Shown in pieces: positions 41,948 to 49,476 of a stretch of DNA of 64,000 nucleotides (position 1 is the stretch's first letter; every line of letters begins with the position of its first letter). The notes under the pieces are model-generated. The model was not told the origin of the DNA, ran no database searches, and saw nothing but the letters and a program-made list of their open reading frames with translations. The stretch comes from Acuticoccus sediminis (GTDB taxonomy: Bacteria; Pseudomonadota; Alphaproteobacteria; Rhizobiales; Amorphaceae): contig NZ_QHHQ01000001.1 of the NCBI RefSeq assembly GCF_003258595.1, forward strand, positions 806,001-870,000. The letters are read 5' to 3'. Made by a program: the position numbers and the translations under genes.

Positions 41948-43060
41948 TCAGAGCAGCGACCACTCGTTGAAGCGGTCGACCACCGCGCCGAAATTGTCGG
42001 CCCACCAGCGCGAGTCCTGCACGTACATCTTCGAGAGGTTGGCCGGATCGCTCGGCAGGACCGACGCGCGCCCGGGCTTGAGGCCGGCGAGGACGTCGGC
42101 ATTGGCCGGTCCGCCGGCGTAGGCGTTGAAGATGTCGACCTGCGGCTGAACCTTCAGCAGCGCGTCGAGGAGCTTCATGGCGGGCTCCATCGGGGCGCCC
42201 TTCACGATCATCAGGTAGTCGAGCGAGGCCTGGCCCTGGTTCCAGTTGAGGTCGACCGGGGCGCCCTCGTCCTTCGCGGTCAGGATGCGGCCGGAGTAGG
42301 TGGAGCCGGTCGTCACCTCGCCGGAGGTGAAGAGCTGCACCACCTCGCTGCCCGAGCTCCACCACTTGTTGACGTGCGGCTTGATCCTGTCGAGCGAGGC
42401 GAAGGCGCGGTCGACGTCGAGCGGATAGAGGTCTTCCTTGGCGACCCCGTCGGCCATCAGCGCGAATTCGAGGTTCGGGTACTGGCCGTCGCTGCCGGAG
42501 GTGAGCGTGCGATCGCCGGGGAACTTGTCGACGTCCCACACGTCGGCCCAGTCCTGCGGGACGGCGCCGCCGAATTTATCCGTGCGGTAGCCGATGTTGT
42601 AGGACCAGTAGAAATAGCCGACGGCCTTCTCGTGCTTCAGCTCGTCGGGGATGCCGGCGAGCGCCTCGGCGGAGAGCATCGAGTAGTCGATGGGCTCGAA
42701 GTACTCGCCCATGTCCTCCAGCGTGTAGACGGTGAGGAGGTCGGTCTCGACGACGTCGAACTCGAGGTTGCCCGAATCGACCATCGCCTTGATGCGGCTC
42801 GGGAAGGGGAGCGAGTCCTCGACGACCTTGATGCCGGACGCCTCCTCGAAGGGGTCGAGCACGTACTGGCGCTGCAGGTCCTGCAGGGAGCCGCCCCAGG
42901 AGCAGAAGCGGACGGTGTCGTCGGCGGCGAGGGCGCGGCGCGGCAGGACCAGGCCCGAGGCGGCGGCCGCCGCGGCGAGGCTGGCTGCCCCGCCGAGGAA
43001 GCGGCGGCGGCTGAGCCGGTCGATTTGGGCCAGTTTCGACAGCATCCGTGGGTCGCTCAT
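41948..43060 (-). CDS. Tat-exported ABC binding protein, PotD/F type
   Basis: 370 aa periplasmic binding protein. The N-terminus has a twin-arginine signal (SRRRFLGGAASLAAAAAASG, then LVLPRRALA), so it is exported folded through Tat. The mature part starts DDTVRFCSWGGSLQDLQR and belongs to the spermidine/putrescine-binding group, with FDVVETD and YFYWSYNIGYRTDKF. The polyamine-carboxylate pocket cannot be checked by eye. It is the first gene of the operon with two permeases and an amidohydrolase. A LacI-type operator lies 112-140 bp upstream. Confidence 0.9.
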   Translation of the reverse strand: MSDPRMLSKLAQIDRLSRRRFLGGAASLAAAAAASGLVLPRRALAADDTVRFCSWGGSLQDLQRQYVLDPFEEASGIKVVEDSLPFPSRIKAMVDSGNLEFDVVETDLLTVYTLEDMGEYFEPIDYSMLSAEALAGIPDELKHEKAVGYFYWSYNIGYRTDKFGGAVPQDWADVWDVDKFPGDRTLTSGSDGQYPNLEFALMADGVAKEDLYPLDVDRAFASLDRIKPHVNKWWSSGSEVVQLFTSGEVTTGSTYSGRILTAKDEGAPVDLNWNQGQASLDYLMIVKGAPMEPAMKLLDALLKVQPQVDIFNAYAGGPANADVLAGLKPGRASVLPSDPANLSKMYVQDSRWWADNFGAVVDRFNEWSLL

Positions 43061-43171
43061 ATCGGGTCCTCAGCGGCAGGGGTGAACCGTCGGCGGCGCG
43101 CCGACCGGGGTGGGTCGGTGGCGCTTCTCGAGCGAGCCGCGGGAGGCCCCATTGCGCGAGGGCGCCAGTAT

Positions 43172-43200
43172 CTGCTTAAGCTGCTTAAACGTTAAAGCAG
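43172..43200. promoter_or_regulatory. LacI-type operator between ABC operon and lacI-like gene
   Basis: Near-perfect 20-bp palindrome CTGCTTAAACGTTAAAGCAG at 43181-43200, centred on AACGTT, with one mismatched pair in each arm. An extra half-site CTGCTTAAG lies directly to its left. The central CG is typical of LacI-family operators. It can control both divergent units. Confidence 0.7.
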
Positions 43201-43328
43201 GGTGTGATCCCTGTCCAGACGGCGGGAGCCCTGTCCAGACGGCTCTGGCGGTGGGACTGCTATGCGCATGGGTCGGTCGCGGGCCGCCGGCGCCTTGGGG
43301 ACGATGGGCCGGGAAGCGGGAGGAACGC

Positions 43329-44366
43329 GTGCCGGGACGGGGAAGCCGCCAGCCGGGAAGACGGGTCGGGCTGAAGGACATCGCCCGTGCGGCGGACGTG
43401 TCGCCGGCCGCGGTGTCCTACGCGCTGAACGGGACGGGGCGGCTCGAGGAGGGGACGCGCCAGCGCATCATCGGCATCGCCAAGGCGCTCGGCTACCGGG
43501 CGAACGCGAACGCCCGCAACCTGCGGCGCCGCACGTCCGGTGTCCTGACGATCGCGGCATCCGTGCCGCCGGGGCTCGCCAGCATGCTGCCGGCGATGGA
43601 CTACGTGATGGCGATCTGGCAGGCGGCGGCCGCGGCGTCGCTGAAGCGGGGCTTCATGCTGCTGCTGCTGCCGTTCGGCGTGGAATCTGGCGAGCTCGCG
43701 GGGATCCCGGTCGACGGCGGCATCGTCGTCGACCCGGTCAAGGACGATCCCCTGCTGCGCCACTTCGCCAGGACGGACGCGCCGGTGGTGACGATCGGGC
43801 GGGATCTCGCGCGCCCGGCCGAGGCGTCCTGGTGGGTGGACAACGACCACGACGCGCTGGTGACCATGGCGCTGGAGCACCTCAGGTCCCGTGGGGCGCG
43901 CCGGGTCGGGGCGGTGCTGGCGGGGACGGGGTACGCCTACACGCTGGCCTACCGCCGGGCGTACGAGGCATGGTGCGCCTCCGTCGGCCAGGCGCCGATG
44001 CTGGTCGCGGTGGACGAGCCGGCGACCGAGTCGGCGGGCTACAACGCGGCGACGGGGCTGCTGGACCGGTGCGACCCGCCGGACGCGATCTTCGCCTCGC
44101 TCGACCGCTTCGCGGTGGGGGCGCTGTTCGCGGCGGCGGCACGGGGGCTCGCGGTGCCGGACGACCTGATGATCGTCTCCGGCAACGACGGGGTGGCGAC
44201 GCGCTCTGCGACGGTGCCGGTCACGGCGCTGGACCTGTCGCCGGCGGAGCTGGGGCGGATCGCGGTCGACATGCTGATCGACCGTATCGAGGGGGCCGAC
44301 GCGCCCAGGCATGTGATCGTCCCGGGCCACCTCGAGCCCCGCGCATCGACGGCTCGCGGAGGGTGA
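43329..44366 (+). CDS. LacI-family regulator of the ABC/amidohydrolase operon
   Basis: 345 aa regulator. The helix-turn-helix is GLKDIARAADVSPAAVSYALNGTGRLEEGTRQRI near the N-terminus, with the hinge helix ANARNLRRRTSGVLTI. The periplasmic-binding-protein-like core follows (DDLMIVSGNDGVATRSATVPVTALDLSPAELG). The GTG at 43329 is set by GGGAGG with a 5-nt gap. Inferred targets are the divergent binding-protein/permease/amidohydrolase operon and itself, through the operator at 43172-43200. The site differs from the WTTGMATR sites of the other LacI protein nearby. Confidence 0.9.
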   Translation: MPGRGSRQPGRRVGLKDIARAADVSPAAVSYALNGTGRLEEGTRQRIIGIAKALGYRANANARNLRRRTSGVLTIAASVPPGLASMLPAMDYVMAIWQAAAAASLKRGFMLLLLPFGVESGELAGIPVDGGIVVDPVKDDPLLRHFARTDAPVVTIGRDLARPAEASWWVDNDHDALVTMALEHLRSRGARRVGAVLAGTGYAYTLAYRRAYEAWCASVGQAPMLVAVDEPATESAGYNAATGLLDRCDPPDAIFASLDRFAVGALFAAAARGLAVPDDLMIVSGNDGVATRSATVPVTALDLSPAELGRIAVDMLIDRIEGADAPRHVIVPGHLEPRASTARGG

Positions 44367-44398
44367 CGACGGACGCCCGAGGGGAGCCGGATGCCAAG

Positions 44399-44416
44399 AT
44401 TGCATACGCATTTAAG
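44399..44416. promoter_or_regulatory. LacI regulon site A
   Basis: ATTGCATA-CG-CATTTAAG, 8+2+8 layout with CG centre. The left half fits WTTGMATR well and the right half weakly. It lies 33 nt after the stop of the first lacI-like gene and about 150 nt upstream of the SDR promoter. Confidence 0.5.
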
Positions 44417-44563
44417 GCTGGGCAGGATGTCGCTGGAAGTCGGTTCCCGGAGCCTGGTCGTGATATGGTAGTGATAGGGGCGGGGTGCCGATCGAATGGC
44501 CACTTCCCGTCTACTTTGACGATAATCCGAGCAGCTGGCATGGCCGTCGCCTAGATTATCGGT

Positions 44564-44592
44564 TTGACAAAACTAGATGCCTGATTAAGTTT
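44564..44592 (+). promoter_or_regulatory. Possible sigma70 promoter of the SDR gene
   Basis: Perfect -35 TTGACA at 44564-44569. The best -10 candidates are weak (TAAGTT, 44586-44591, 16-nt spacer). Operator-like site A2 overlaps the -10 region, which suits repression. Confidence 0.5.
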
Positions 44593-44607
44593 GCATGCCT
44601 ATGCAAA
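44590..44607. promoter_or_regulatory. LacI regulon site A2
   Basis: TTTGCATG-CC-TATGCAAA: same 8+2+8 layout and half-sites as the other sites but with CC in the centre. It overlaps the -10 region behind TTGACA at 44564. Confidence 0.6.
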
Positions 44608-44834
44608 ATTGGCGTGGTGCGGGTTTCGGTGAGGCGTGACGCTGGGGGCGGAGTGATGGTGCGGGGCGGGCCGGATAGCGGGACGATCGTGACGGGCCGG
44701 CGCGCCACCTGCCGCTCGGCGTCGGCCCTTGCCGGCATCCGCCCCGATGGCGCCCGTCGCGACGCGCCAATCGCGGTGGTGGCGAAGGCGCCGCCCCGTC
44801 GCGTCCAGCTCCAGCCGGCACGGGGCGCGCGGAA

Positions 44835-45578
44835 TTGAACCCGTTTCCGGGGCGGTTCGCCGGCCGGGTGATCGTCGTCACCGGTGGCGGCAGCGGGCCG
44901 GGCCTCGCGACCGCCGAACTGCTCGCGGCCGAGGGCGCGAGCGTGGTCGCCATCGACCTCGCGTTCGGCGACACAAGCTGCGGGGCGGCCCTTCGCTTCG
45001 CCGCCGACGTGTGCGATCGGGCGCGGCTCGATGCGATCGCGTGCGAGGTGCGGGACGCGGTCGGCGCGGTCGACGGGCTGGCGACGTTCGCCGGGATCGC
45101 TCGGCCCGGCGGGATCGAGGACGTCGCGCCGGAAGACTGGCGGCGCGTGCTCGACGTCAACGTCGTCGGTTCGGCGAACGCCGTGGCGGCATTCCTGCCG
45201 GACCTGTCATCGGTGCCGGGCGCGTCGGTCGTGCTGTGTTCCTCGCAGGTGTCGCTCGGCGGGGCGAGCAACTGCGTCGCCTACGCGGCTTCCAAGGGGG
45301 CGATCAACGCCATGTGCCGCTGCCTCGCCGTCGACCATGCGGACAGCGGGATCCGCGTGAACGCCGTCGCGCCGGGACCGGGCGAGACGTCCGTGATGGC
45401 GCGTGCATCGGCATGCGAATCCCCGGGGAACATGGCGCGGACACGGGCCCAACCGGCGCTGGGGCGGTTCGGCACGGCAGGCGAAACCGCCGCCGCGGCG
45501 GCCTTTCTCCTCAGCGAGGAGGCGAGCTTCATCACCGGCACGGTATTGCCGGTCGACGGCGGGTGGTCGTTCTCCTGA
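44835..45578 (+). CDS. Short-chain dehydrogenase/reductase
   Basis: 247 aa NAD(P)-dependent oxidoreductase of the classical SDR type. It has the cofactor motif TGGGSGPG (TGxxxGxG), AIDLAF with an acidic residue after strand 2 that favours NAD, NVVGSANAV, the catalytic serine in VVLCSSQVS and YAASK with the catalytic Tyr and Lys, and a C-terminal FITGTVLPVDGGW. It oxidises an alcohol or reduces a ketone of unknown identity. The start appears to be TTG 44835; a GTG at about 44868 would cut into the first strand. It is the first gene of the putative LacI regulon, with sites A and A2 upstream and B directly after its stop. Confidence 0.87.
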   Translation: MNPFPGRFAGRVIVVTGGGSGPGLATAELLAAEGASVVAIDLAFGDTSCGAALRFAADVCDRARLDAIACEVRDAVGAVDGLATFAGIARPGGIEDVAPEDWRRVLDVNVVGSANAVAAFLPDLSSVPGASVVLCSSQVSLGGASNCVAYAASKGAINAMCRCLAVDHADSGIRVNAVAPGPGETSVMARASACESPGNMARTRAQPALGRFGTAGETAAAAAFLLSEEASFITGTVLPVDGGWSFS

Positions 45579-45583
45579 GCAGA

Positions 45584-45601
45584 ATTGAATTCGTATTCAA
45601 A
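45584..45601. promoter_or_regulatory. LacI regulon site B
   Basis: ATTGAATT-CG-TATTCAAA: both halves match WTTGMAT around a CG centre. It lies 6 nt after the SDR stop and about 300 nt before the LacI start, so it may serve as an auxiliary operator for looping. Confidence 0.7.
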
Positions 45602-45877
45602 TCCTCGCGCAGCGGCATTGCGAGCTGCGTCAGGCGCTTTGGGCGGACGCTGCCCGAGCAGAATCGGCCGCCCCGACAAGAAGTTCTTGTCATTTGCAGG
45701 CGAACGATACCTCGGTCGCGAAGGCACGGATATCGGGACGGAATTCGGCAGGCTGGCCAATCCACCCTTGCAACGTCGCGCCGGAACGGCCACCGGACCC
45801 ATGCAAATCCCTATAAACGAAAAGTTTCATTGCCATCGTGGGCAGCAGTGATTAGCTGAACGTTCCTCGAACCACGC
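45602..45877. other. Intergenic region before the LacI gene
   Basis: No gene recognised. It contains a perfect 17-bp dyad at 45675-45691, a lone half-site ATGCAAAT at 45801-45808 and a -10-like TATAAA at 45812-45817 without a good -35. Confidence 0.5.
45675..45691. promoter_or_regulatory. Perfect 17-bp dyad of unknown use
   Basis: GACAAGAA-G-TTCTTGTC, a perfect inverted repeat in the SDR-lacI gap. It does not match the WTTGMATR half-site, so a second regulator or an RNA hairpin is possible. Confidence 0.4.
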
Positions 45878-45895
45878 AGTGCATGCGAATGCGGA
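45878..45895. promoter_or_regulatory. LacI regulon site E (autoregulation)
   Basis: AGTGCATG-CG-AATGCGGA: a weaker match with the CG centre and TGCAT-like cores, ending 3 nt before the LacI start codon and covering its ribosome site. Confidence 0.4.
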
Positions 45896-45898
45896 GCC

Positions 45899-46981
45899 AT
45901 GGGGACGATGGCGAAGAAATCGATCCGCACCACGTCGTTTGACGTGGCGGCCCTTGCCGGGGTGTCTCAGTCGGCCGTCTCGCGTGCGTTCACGCCCGGG
46001 TCCAGCATCAAGGCGACCACCCGGGACAAGATTCTCGAAGCCGCCCGCAAGCTGAACTACGTCCCGAACTCCATTGCAAGCAGCTTGACGAAGAACCGGT
46101 CCAGCATCGTCGCCGTGATCCTCGGCACGTTGTCGAACCCGTTCTACGTTCACACGCTCCACGCCTTCAGCCAGGAGCTGCAGAAGCTCGGCCGGCAGAC
46201 CCTGACCCTCACCCTGTCCGACACGATGGACACCGACGAAGCCATCCTGAAGGTGCTTCAGTACCAGGTGGAGGCGGTGATCCTGACGTCGGCCCAGCTT
46301 TCGACGCGGATGATCAACCTGTGCCATGACCGCGGCATCCCGGTGGTGCTCTTCAACCGCTACATCCCGCACAGCGACGTCTACGGCGTACGCTGCGACA
46401 ACGTCTCCGGCGGCCGGATGGTCGCCGACGCGTTCCTTGCCGCGGGCGCGCGCTCGTTCATGATGATCACCGGCGAGGCGAACGGCAGCACCAGTCAGGA
46501 TCGCGTGCGCGGTTTCGTCGAGCGGGTCCTCGAGGCCGGCATCCCGCGCAGCGCAATCTCGAGCTACCCCGGCCTTCGCTCGTACGAGGGCGGAGCGGCG
46601 GCCGTCGACATGCACGTCGCGGCCGGGCACGAGATTCCGGACGCGATCTTCGGGATCGCCGACGTGATGGCGATGGGGGCGATGGACGCGCTGCGGTACC
46701 GCTACGGCAAGCGCGTGCCCGAGGACGTGATGGTCGCGGGTTTCGACGGGATTCCGGAGGGCGGGCGGCCGCCCTACCAGCTCACCACGGTGCGCCAGCC
46801 GGTCGCCGAGATGGTGACCGAGACACTGAACCTCCTCAACTTCGACGGCGCGCGCGAGCCGGAGGAGCTGACGCGGGACCGCCCGATCGCCGGCGAGATG
46901 ATCTGGCGCGCGACCGTTCCGCGCCCGGCCCGCGCGGAGCCGGCGCCCGTCGCGGTGGCGCCGGAGGCCTCGGCCGGCTGA
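45899..46981 (+). CDS. LacI-family regulator of the catabolic locus
   Basis: 360 aa regulator. The helix-turn-helix is TTSFDVAALAGVSQSAVSRAF near residues 11-30, followed by the hinge NYVPNSIASSLTKNRS. The effector core includes ILGTLSNPFYVHTLHAFSQ, VVLFNRYI and a C-terminal VMVAGFDGIPEGGRPPYQLTTVRQP, all LacI/GalR-like. ATG 45908 is an alternative start. The gene sits inside the cluster whose promoters carry WTTGMATR-CG operator-like sites, and one such site covers its own start region. I infer that it represses the locus until a pathway intermediate binds. It is convergent with the FAD dehydrogenase gene, 27 nt away. Confidence 0.93.
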   Translation: MGTMAKKSIRTTSFDVAALAGVSQSAVSRAFTPGSSIKATTRDKILEAARKLNYVPNSIASSLTKNRSSIVAVILGTLSNPFYVHTLHAFSQELQKLGRQTLTLTLSDTMDTDEAILKVLQYQVEAVILTSAQLSTRMINLCHDRGIPVVLFNRYIPHSDVYGVRCDNVSGGRMVADAFLAAGARSFMMITGEANGSTSQDRVRGFVERVLEAGIPRSAISSYPGLRSYEGGAAAVDMHVAAGHEIPDAIFGIADVMAMGAMDALRYRYGKRVPEDVMVAGFDGIPEGGRPPYQLTTVRQPVAEMVTETLNLLNFDGAREPEELTRDRPIAGEMIWRATVPRPARAEPAPVAVAPEASAG

Positions 46982-47008
46982 TTCGCCGGCCCGGGAGCCC
47001 GGCGGCCC

Positions 47009-48436
47009 TCAGGCGTCCGCCATCGCCGCGTCGCCGACGAGCTCGGCCGCCGCCCTGCCCGCCAGCATGCCGAGCGTGATCGCCGTGCAGAGGCCGGCGG
47101 CGGGCAGGTAGCCGTCGCAGCCGCTGCCGGAGATGCTCTCCGCCGTACCGCCGCTCGCGAAGAGGTTCGGGAGGGGCGAGCCGTCCTCGCGCACCACCCG
47201 CGCCGTCCCGTCGATCTTGAGGCCGCCCTGGGTATGGAACAGCGCGCCCGTCGTGCGGATCGCATGAAGCCGCCCGGAGAGCGGCGGGTTGCGGGTGAAG
47301 TCGCGGCCGAAGGGGCAGGGGACCTCGCCCTTCGCCATCCGCTGCGTCTCGGCGATGGTCGCCTCCAGCGCCTCCGCCGGCACCTTGATGAGCTCGGCGA
47401 GGGCGCCGGCGTCCCCGGCCGTGCGGACGACGTTGAGCGCCTTGAGCTCGCGGAATTCCGGCAGGTCCTCGCAGGTCGCGCGCCGGGCGTCGTCGAAGAT
47501 CACCCAGCCGATGCCCTCCGGCTGCTGGAGCGTGTTGAGCGACTGGGCGGAGATGTCCTTCACCTCGTTCGAGTAGCGCCTGCCTTCCAGGTTCACCATG
47601 ATCCCGCCGTTCATGATCGGGTCGTAGTTGCAGATCACGCCGGCGGATTCGACCAGCGCGCCGTACCCCTGGAACGCGTCCATCGAGCCCACGGCCGCGC
47701 CGAGCGCCATGCCCCACTCGATGCCTTCGCCCTCGTTCCCCTCGTGGCCGAAGTACTTGTAGTAGGGCGCCTCGCCGAATGAAGGGATGAAGCGCCTCAC
47801 CATCCCGGCGTTGGCGCCGAAGCCGCAGGTGGCGAGGATGAGCGCCTTGCAGCCGATCGTCTCGACGGCGCCGTCCGCGCGGGTGACGCGCACGCCCGCG
47901 ACGCGCCCCTCGGCGTCGGCGTAGACCGTGTCGACGTGGGCACCGGTGACGATGTCGGCGCCGGCCGCCTCGGCCGCGCGCATCATCGTGTCGTGGAGTT
48001 CCTTGCCGGTCTTGGACGGGACGCCGTGCAGGCGGTTCACCGTATGGCCGAAGAAGCCGCCCCAGGAGAGGTCGAGGCGGAAGGGAATGCGGAACCGGTC
48101 GACCAGCCAGTCGATCGCCGGGCCGCAATTGTCCGCGACGGTGCGGGACACGCCGGTGTCGGCGGTACCCTTGCTGCGGGCCATGATGTCCCGGTAGAGG
48201 GCCTCCGCGTCGTCCTCGATCCCGTTCTCGCGCTGCAGCCTGGTGCCGGCGGCGCAGACGTTCCCCTGCGACATGCATGTGCTGCCGTAGGGGACCACGT
48301 CGCGCTCGAGGAGGAGGGTGCCCGCGCCGCTGTCGCAGGCGGCGAGAGTGGCCGCGAGTCCTGCCGCCCCGGCGCCGACGACGACCACGGGGACTTCGAT
48401 GTCGAACTCGGGGATCGACCTGTCCACACCCGTCAT
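47009..48436 (-). CDS. FAD-dependent dehydrogenase, fumarate reductase-like
   Basis: 475 aa flavoprotein of the FAD_binding_2 family (fumarate reductase, 3-ketosteroid dehydrogenase and tricarballylate dehydrogenase group). It has the dinucleotide motif VVVVGAGAAGLAATLAA, then LLLERD, STCMSQGNVCAAGT, ALILATCGFGANAGMVRRF, GGLKIDGTARVV, and a C-terminal LFASGGTAESISGSGCDGYLPAAGLCTAITLGMLAGR. Such enzymes add or remove a C=C bond next to a carboxylate or ketone. The ATG at 48436 has AAGG upstream. Its promoter appears to be at 48789-48817 with operator site C on the -10, giving a leader of about 350 nt. Confidence 0.88.
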   Translation of the reverse strand: MTGVDRSIPEFDIEVPVVVVGAGAAGLAATLAACDSGAGTLLLERDVVPYGSTCMSQGNVCAAGTRLQRENGIEDDAEALYRDIMARSKGTADTGVSRTVADNCGPAIDWLVDRFRIPFRLDLSWGGFFGHTVNRLHGVPSKTGKELHDTMMRAAEAAGADIVTGAHVDTVYADAEGRVAGVRVTRADGAVETIGCKALILATCGFGANAGMVRRFIPSFGEAPYYKYFGHEGNEGEGIEWGMALGAAVGSMDAFQGYGALVESAGVICNYDPIMNGGIMVNLEGRRYSNEVKDISAQSLNTLQQPEGIGWVIFDDARRATCEDLPEFRELKALNVVRTAGDAGALAELIKVPAEALEATIAETQRMAKGEVPCPFGRDFTRNPPLSGRLHAIRTTGALFHTQGGLKIDGTARVVREDGSPLPNLFASGGTAESISGSGCDGYLPAAGLCTAITLGMLAGRAAAELVGDAAMADA

Positions 48437-48774
48437 TATTGAGCCTTCATGTTGTTGATCTGATGGTGGGGCGCCCGGCGCGCGCGGGCCGGGGCCCGAA
48501 CCGCGGTGCCCTCGGGCGGCGCCGCAGTGCACCATGCCGGGCGGTTCCGGGAGAGGGTGACGCGGAGGGTATCCCGGCAGGCGCGCCCTGCCGCGACTTC
48601 TCGCCGATGCCCGGGCGGTGCGGGCGACGCACTGCCCGGTCCCACCCGCGGCCGCCCACCGGGTTGCCGCCGCCGGGCAGGCGCGGCGGCATCCCGGCGG
48701 TACCCTCTCGCGGGCATGTGCGGCACGGTGAGCGTTGGGTGGGGTAAGTGCGCATCGAGCGCCCTTGCGACCGA
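48437..48774. other. Long GC-rich leader of the FAD dehydrogenase gene
   Basis: About 340 nt between the FAD gene start and operator C. I see no convincing gene. A minus-strand frame of 126 codons crosses it but would begin upstream of the predicted transcription start and has no recognisable sequence. Confidence 0.5.
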
Positions 48775-48792
48775 TTTGAATACGAATTCATA
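48775..48792. promoter_or_regulatory. LacI regulon site C
   Basis: TTTGAATA-CG-AATTCATA, good match to the half-site on both sides. It overlaps the -10 of the minus-strand promoter for the FAD dehydrogenase gene. Confidence 0.75.
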
Positions 48793-48817
48793 ATCGACGT
48801 GCCGCAGCGGGTGTCAA
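48789..48817 (-). promoter_or_regulatory. Sigma70 promoter toward the FAD dehydrogenase
   Basis: On the minus strand a perfect -35 TTGACA (48817-48812), a 17-nt spacer and ATTATG (48794-48789); TATGAA two bases on is an alternative -10. The -10 is covered by operator site C. Confidence 0.6.
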
Positions 48818-48909
48818 GCGGCTTCATCTCCGGGCGGAAACGATGCCTTCGCGCATCTCGGGATCACCGAGGCGTCGCGATATTTGTCCCGCGCGGCCCA
48901 AGTTTCGCG

Positions 48910-48938
48910 TTGACACTCTCGCGAGGCGCTCATTGAAT
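48910..48938 (+). promoter_or_regulatory. Sigma70 promoter toward the prpD-like operon
   Basis: Perfect -35 TTGACA (48910-48915), a 17-nt spacer and -10 TTGAAT (48933-48938). Operator site D starts on the base before the -10, a classic repression layout. Transcription should start near 48945, which rules out the ATG at 48937 as a start codon. Confidence 0.7.
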
Positions 48939-48949
48939 GCGAATTCAAT
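48932..48949. promoter_or_regulatory. LacI regulon site D
   Basis: ATTGAATG-CG-AATTCAAT, the most symmetric of the seven sites. It covers the -10 of the plus-strand promoter and part of the start region. Confidence 0.8.
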
Positions 48950-49026
48950 ATGGTCGAAGCGGCGCGGCCGGACTGCCGCTCCGCCGCGGCCGAGGCGCCG
49001 GCGCACCCGCTTGTCGAGAGTTACGC

Positions 49027-49476
49027 ATGACCGCTTTCGCCCTGACCCAGGACGCCATCGATCCGCTGCTCGACACGCTGCTCCCCGGGAGCGACTTCCT
49101 TCCGCCCGCCTCCTGCACCGGCACCGGCGCGGAGGTCCTGATGAGCGCCAAGGGCGTGGATGCCGCCCGCGCCATCCTCGCCGCGCTGCCGCCGGACTTT
49201 GCCGACCTCGCGACGCCCGGCCGCGCCGCCGCCGTCCGCGAGGTCGCAAGGCTCTGCGGCGCCGTTCAGGCTCTGGTCGAAGTCGCGCATCGCGCCTACT
49301 ACTCCGATCCGGACGTGTCGGCGGCGGTGGCCCGGCTCGCCGCGTACCGTCATCCTCCCCGGCCGGCGGGACCGGAGATGCCGCCCTTCGATCCGTCGAT
49401 CCTCGACACCGTCCGAAAGGCGGCCCCCGCCTGGCGAGACCCCAGACCAGCAACCCCGGACGACAACGCGCGATGA
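49027..49476 (+). CDS. Small protein coupled to MmgE/PrpD gene
   Basis: 149 aa cytoplasmic-looking protein with no signal peptide or membrane helix. The segment LTQDAIDPLLDTLLPGSDFLPP, with a later GVDAARAILAALPPDFADL, faintly recalls gluconate 2-dehydrogenase subunit 3-type small subunits that pair with FAD dehydrogenases, but I am not sure. The C-terminus is proline-rich. The ATG at 49027 has GAGAG upstream and lies about 80 nt after the predicted transcription start. Its stop overlaps the next start as ATGA. If the likeness is real, its partner could be the divergent FAD dehydrogenase under the same repressor. Confidence 0.7.
   Translation: MTAFALTQDAIDPLLDTLLPGSDFLPPASCTGTGAEVLMSAKGVDAARAILAALPPDFADLATPGRAAAVREVARLCGAVQALVEVAHRAYYSDPDVSAAVARLAAYRHPPRPAGPEMPPFDPSILDTVRKAAPAWRDPRPATPDDNAR

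Larger units (their letters stand above)
44367..44834. other. AT-richer regulatory gap before the SDR gene
   Basis: 468 nt between two plus-strand genes. The first half is clearly richer in A and T than the surroundings. It holds two operator-like sites (44399-44416 and 44590-44607), an 8-bp inverted repeat (CGATAATC at 44520-44527, GATTATCG at 44554-44561) and a TTGACA promoter. A 60-codon frame at 44656-44838 ends overlapping the SDR start but has no recognisable sequence; I do not call it a gene. Confidence 0.6.

Noticed and set aside
41866-42102. Upstream extension of the PotB-type permease into the binding-protein gene
   Set aside because: The frame is open but has no ATG or GTG between the binding-protein stop and 41865, and the residues are a low-complexity shadow. 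A frameshift is not needed to explain the layout.
44656-44838. 60-codon frame with GGAG upstream, ending in a TTGA overlap with the SDR start
   Set aside because: The sequence is Arg/Gly/Ala-rich with no recognisable fold and the GGAG spacing is too short. It could be a real leader, but nothing beyond the overlap supports it.
45585-45851. Frame of 88 codons between the SDR and LacI genes
   Set aside because: Its start lies inside operator-like site B and it shows no family signature; the region reads as regulatory DNA.
48447-48827. 126-codon minus-strand frame in the leader of the FAD dehydrogenase gene
   Set aside because: It would start upstream of the predicted promoter and its composition is that of a shadow frame.
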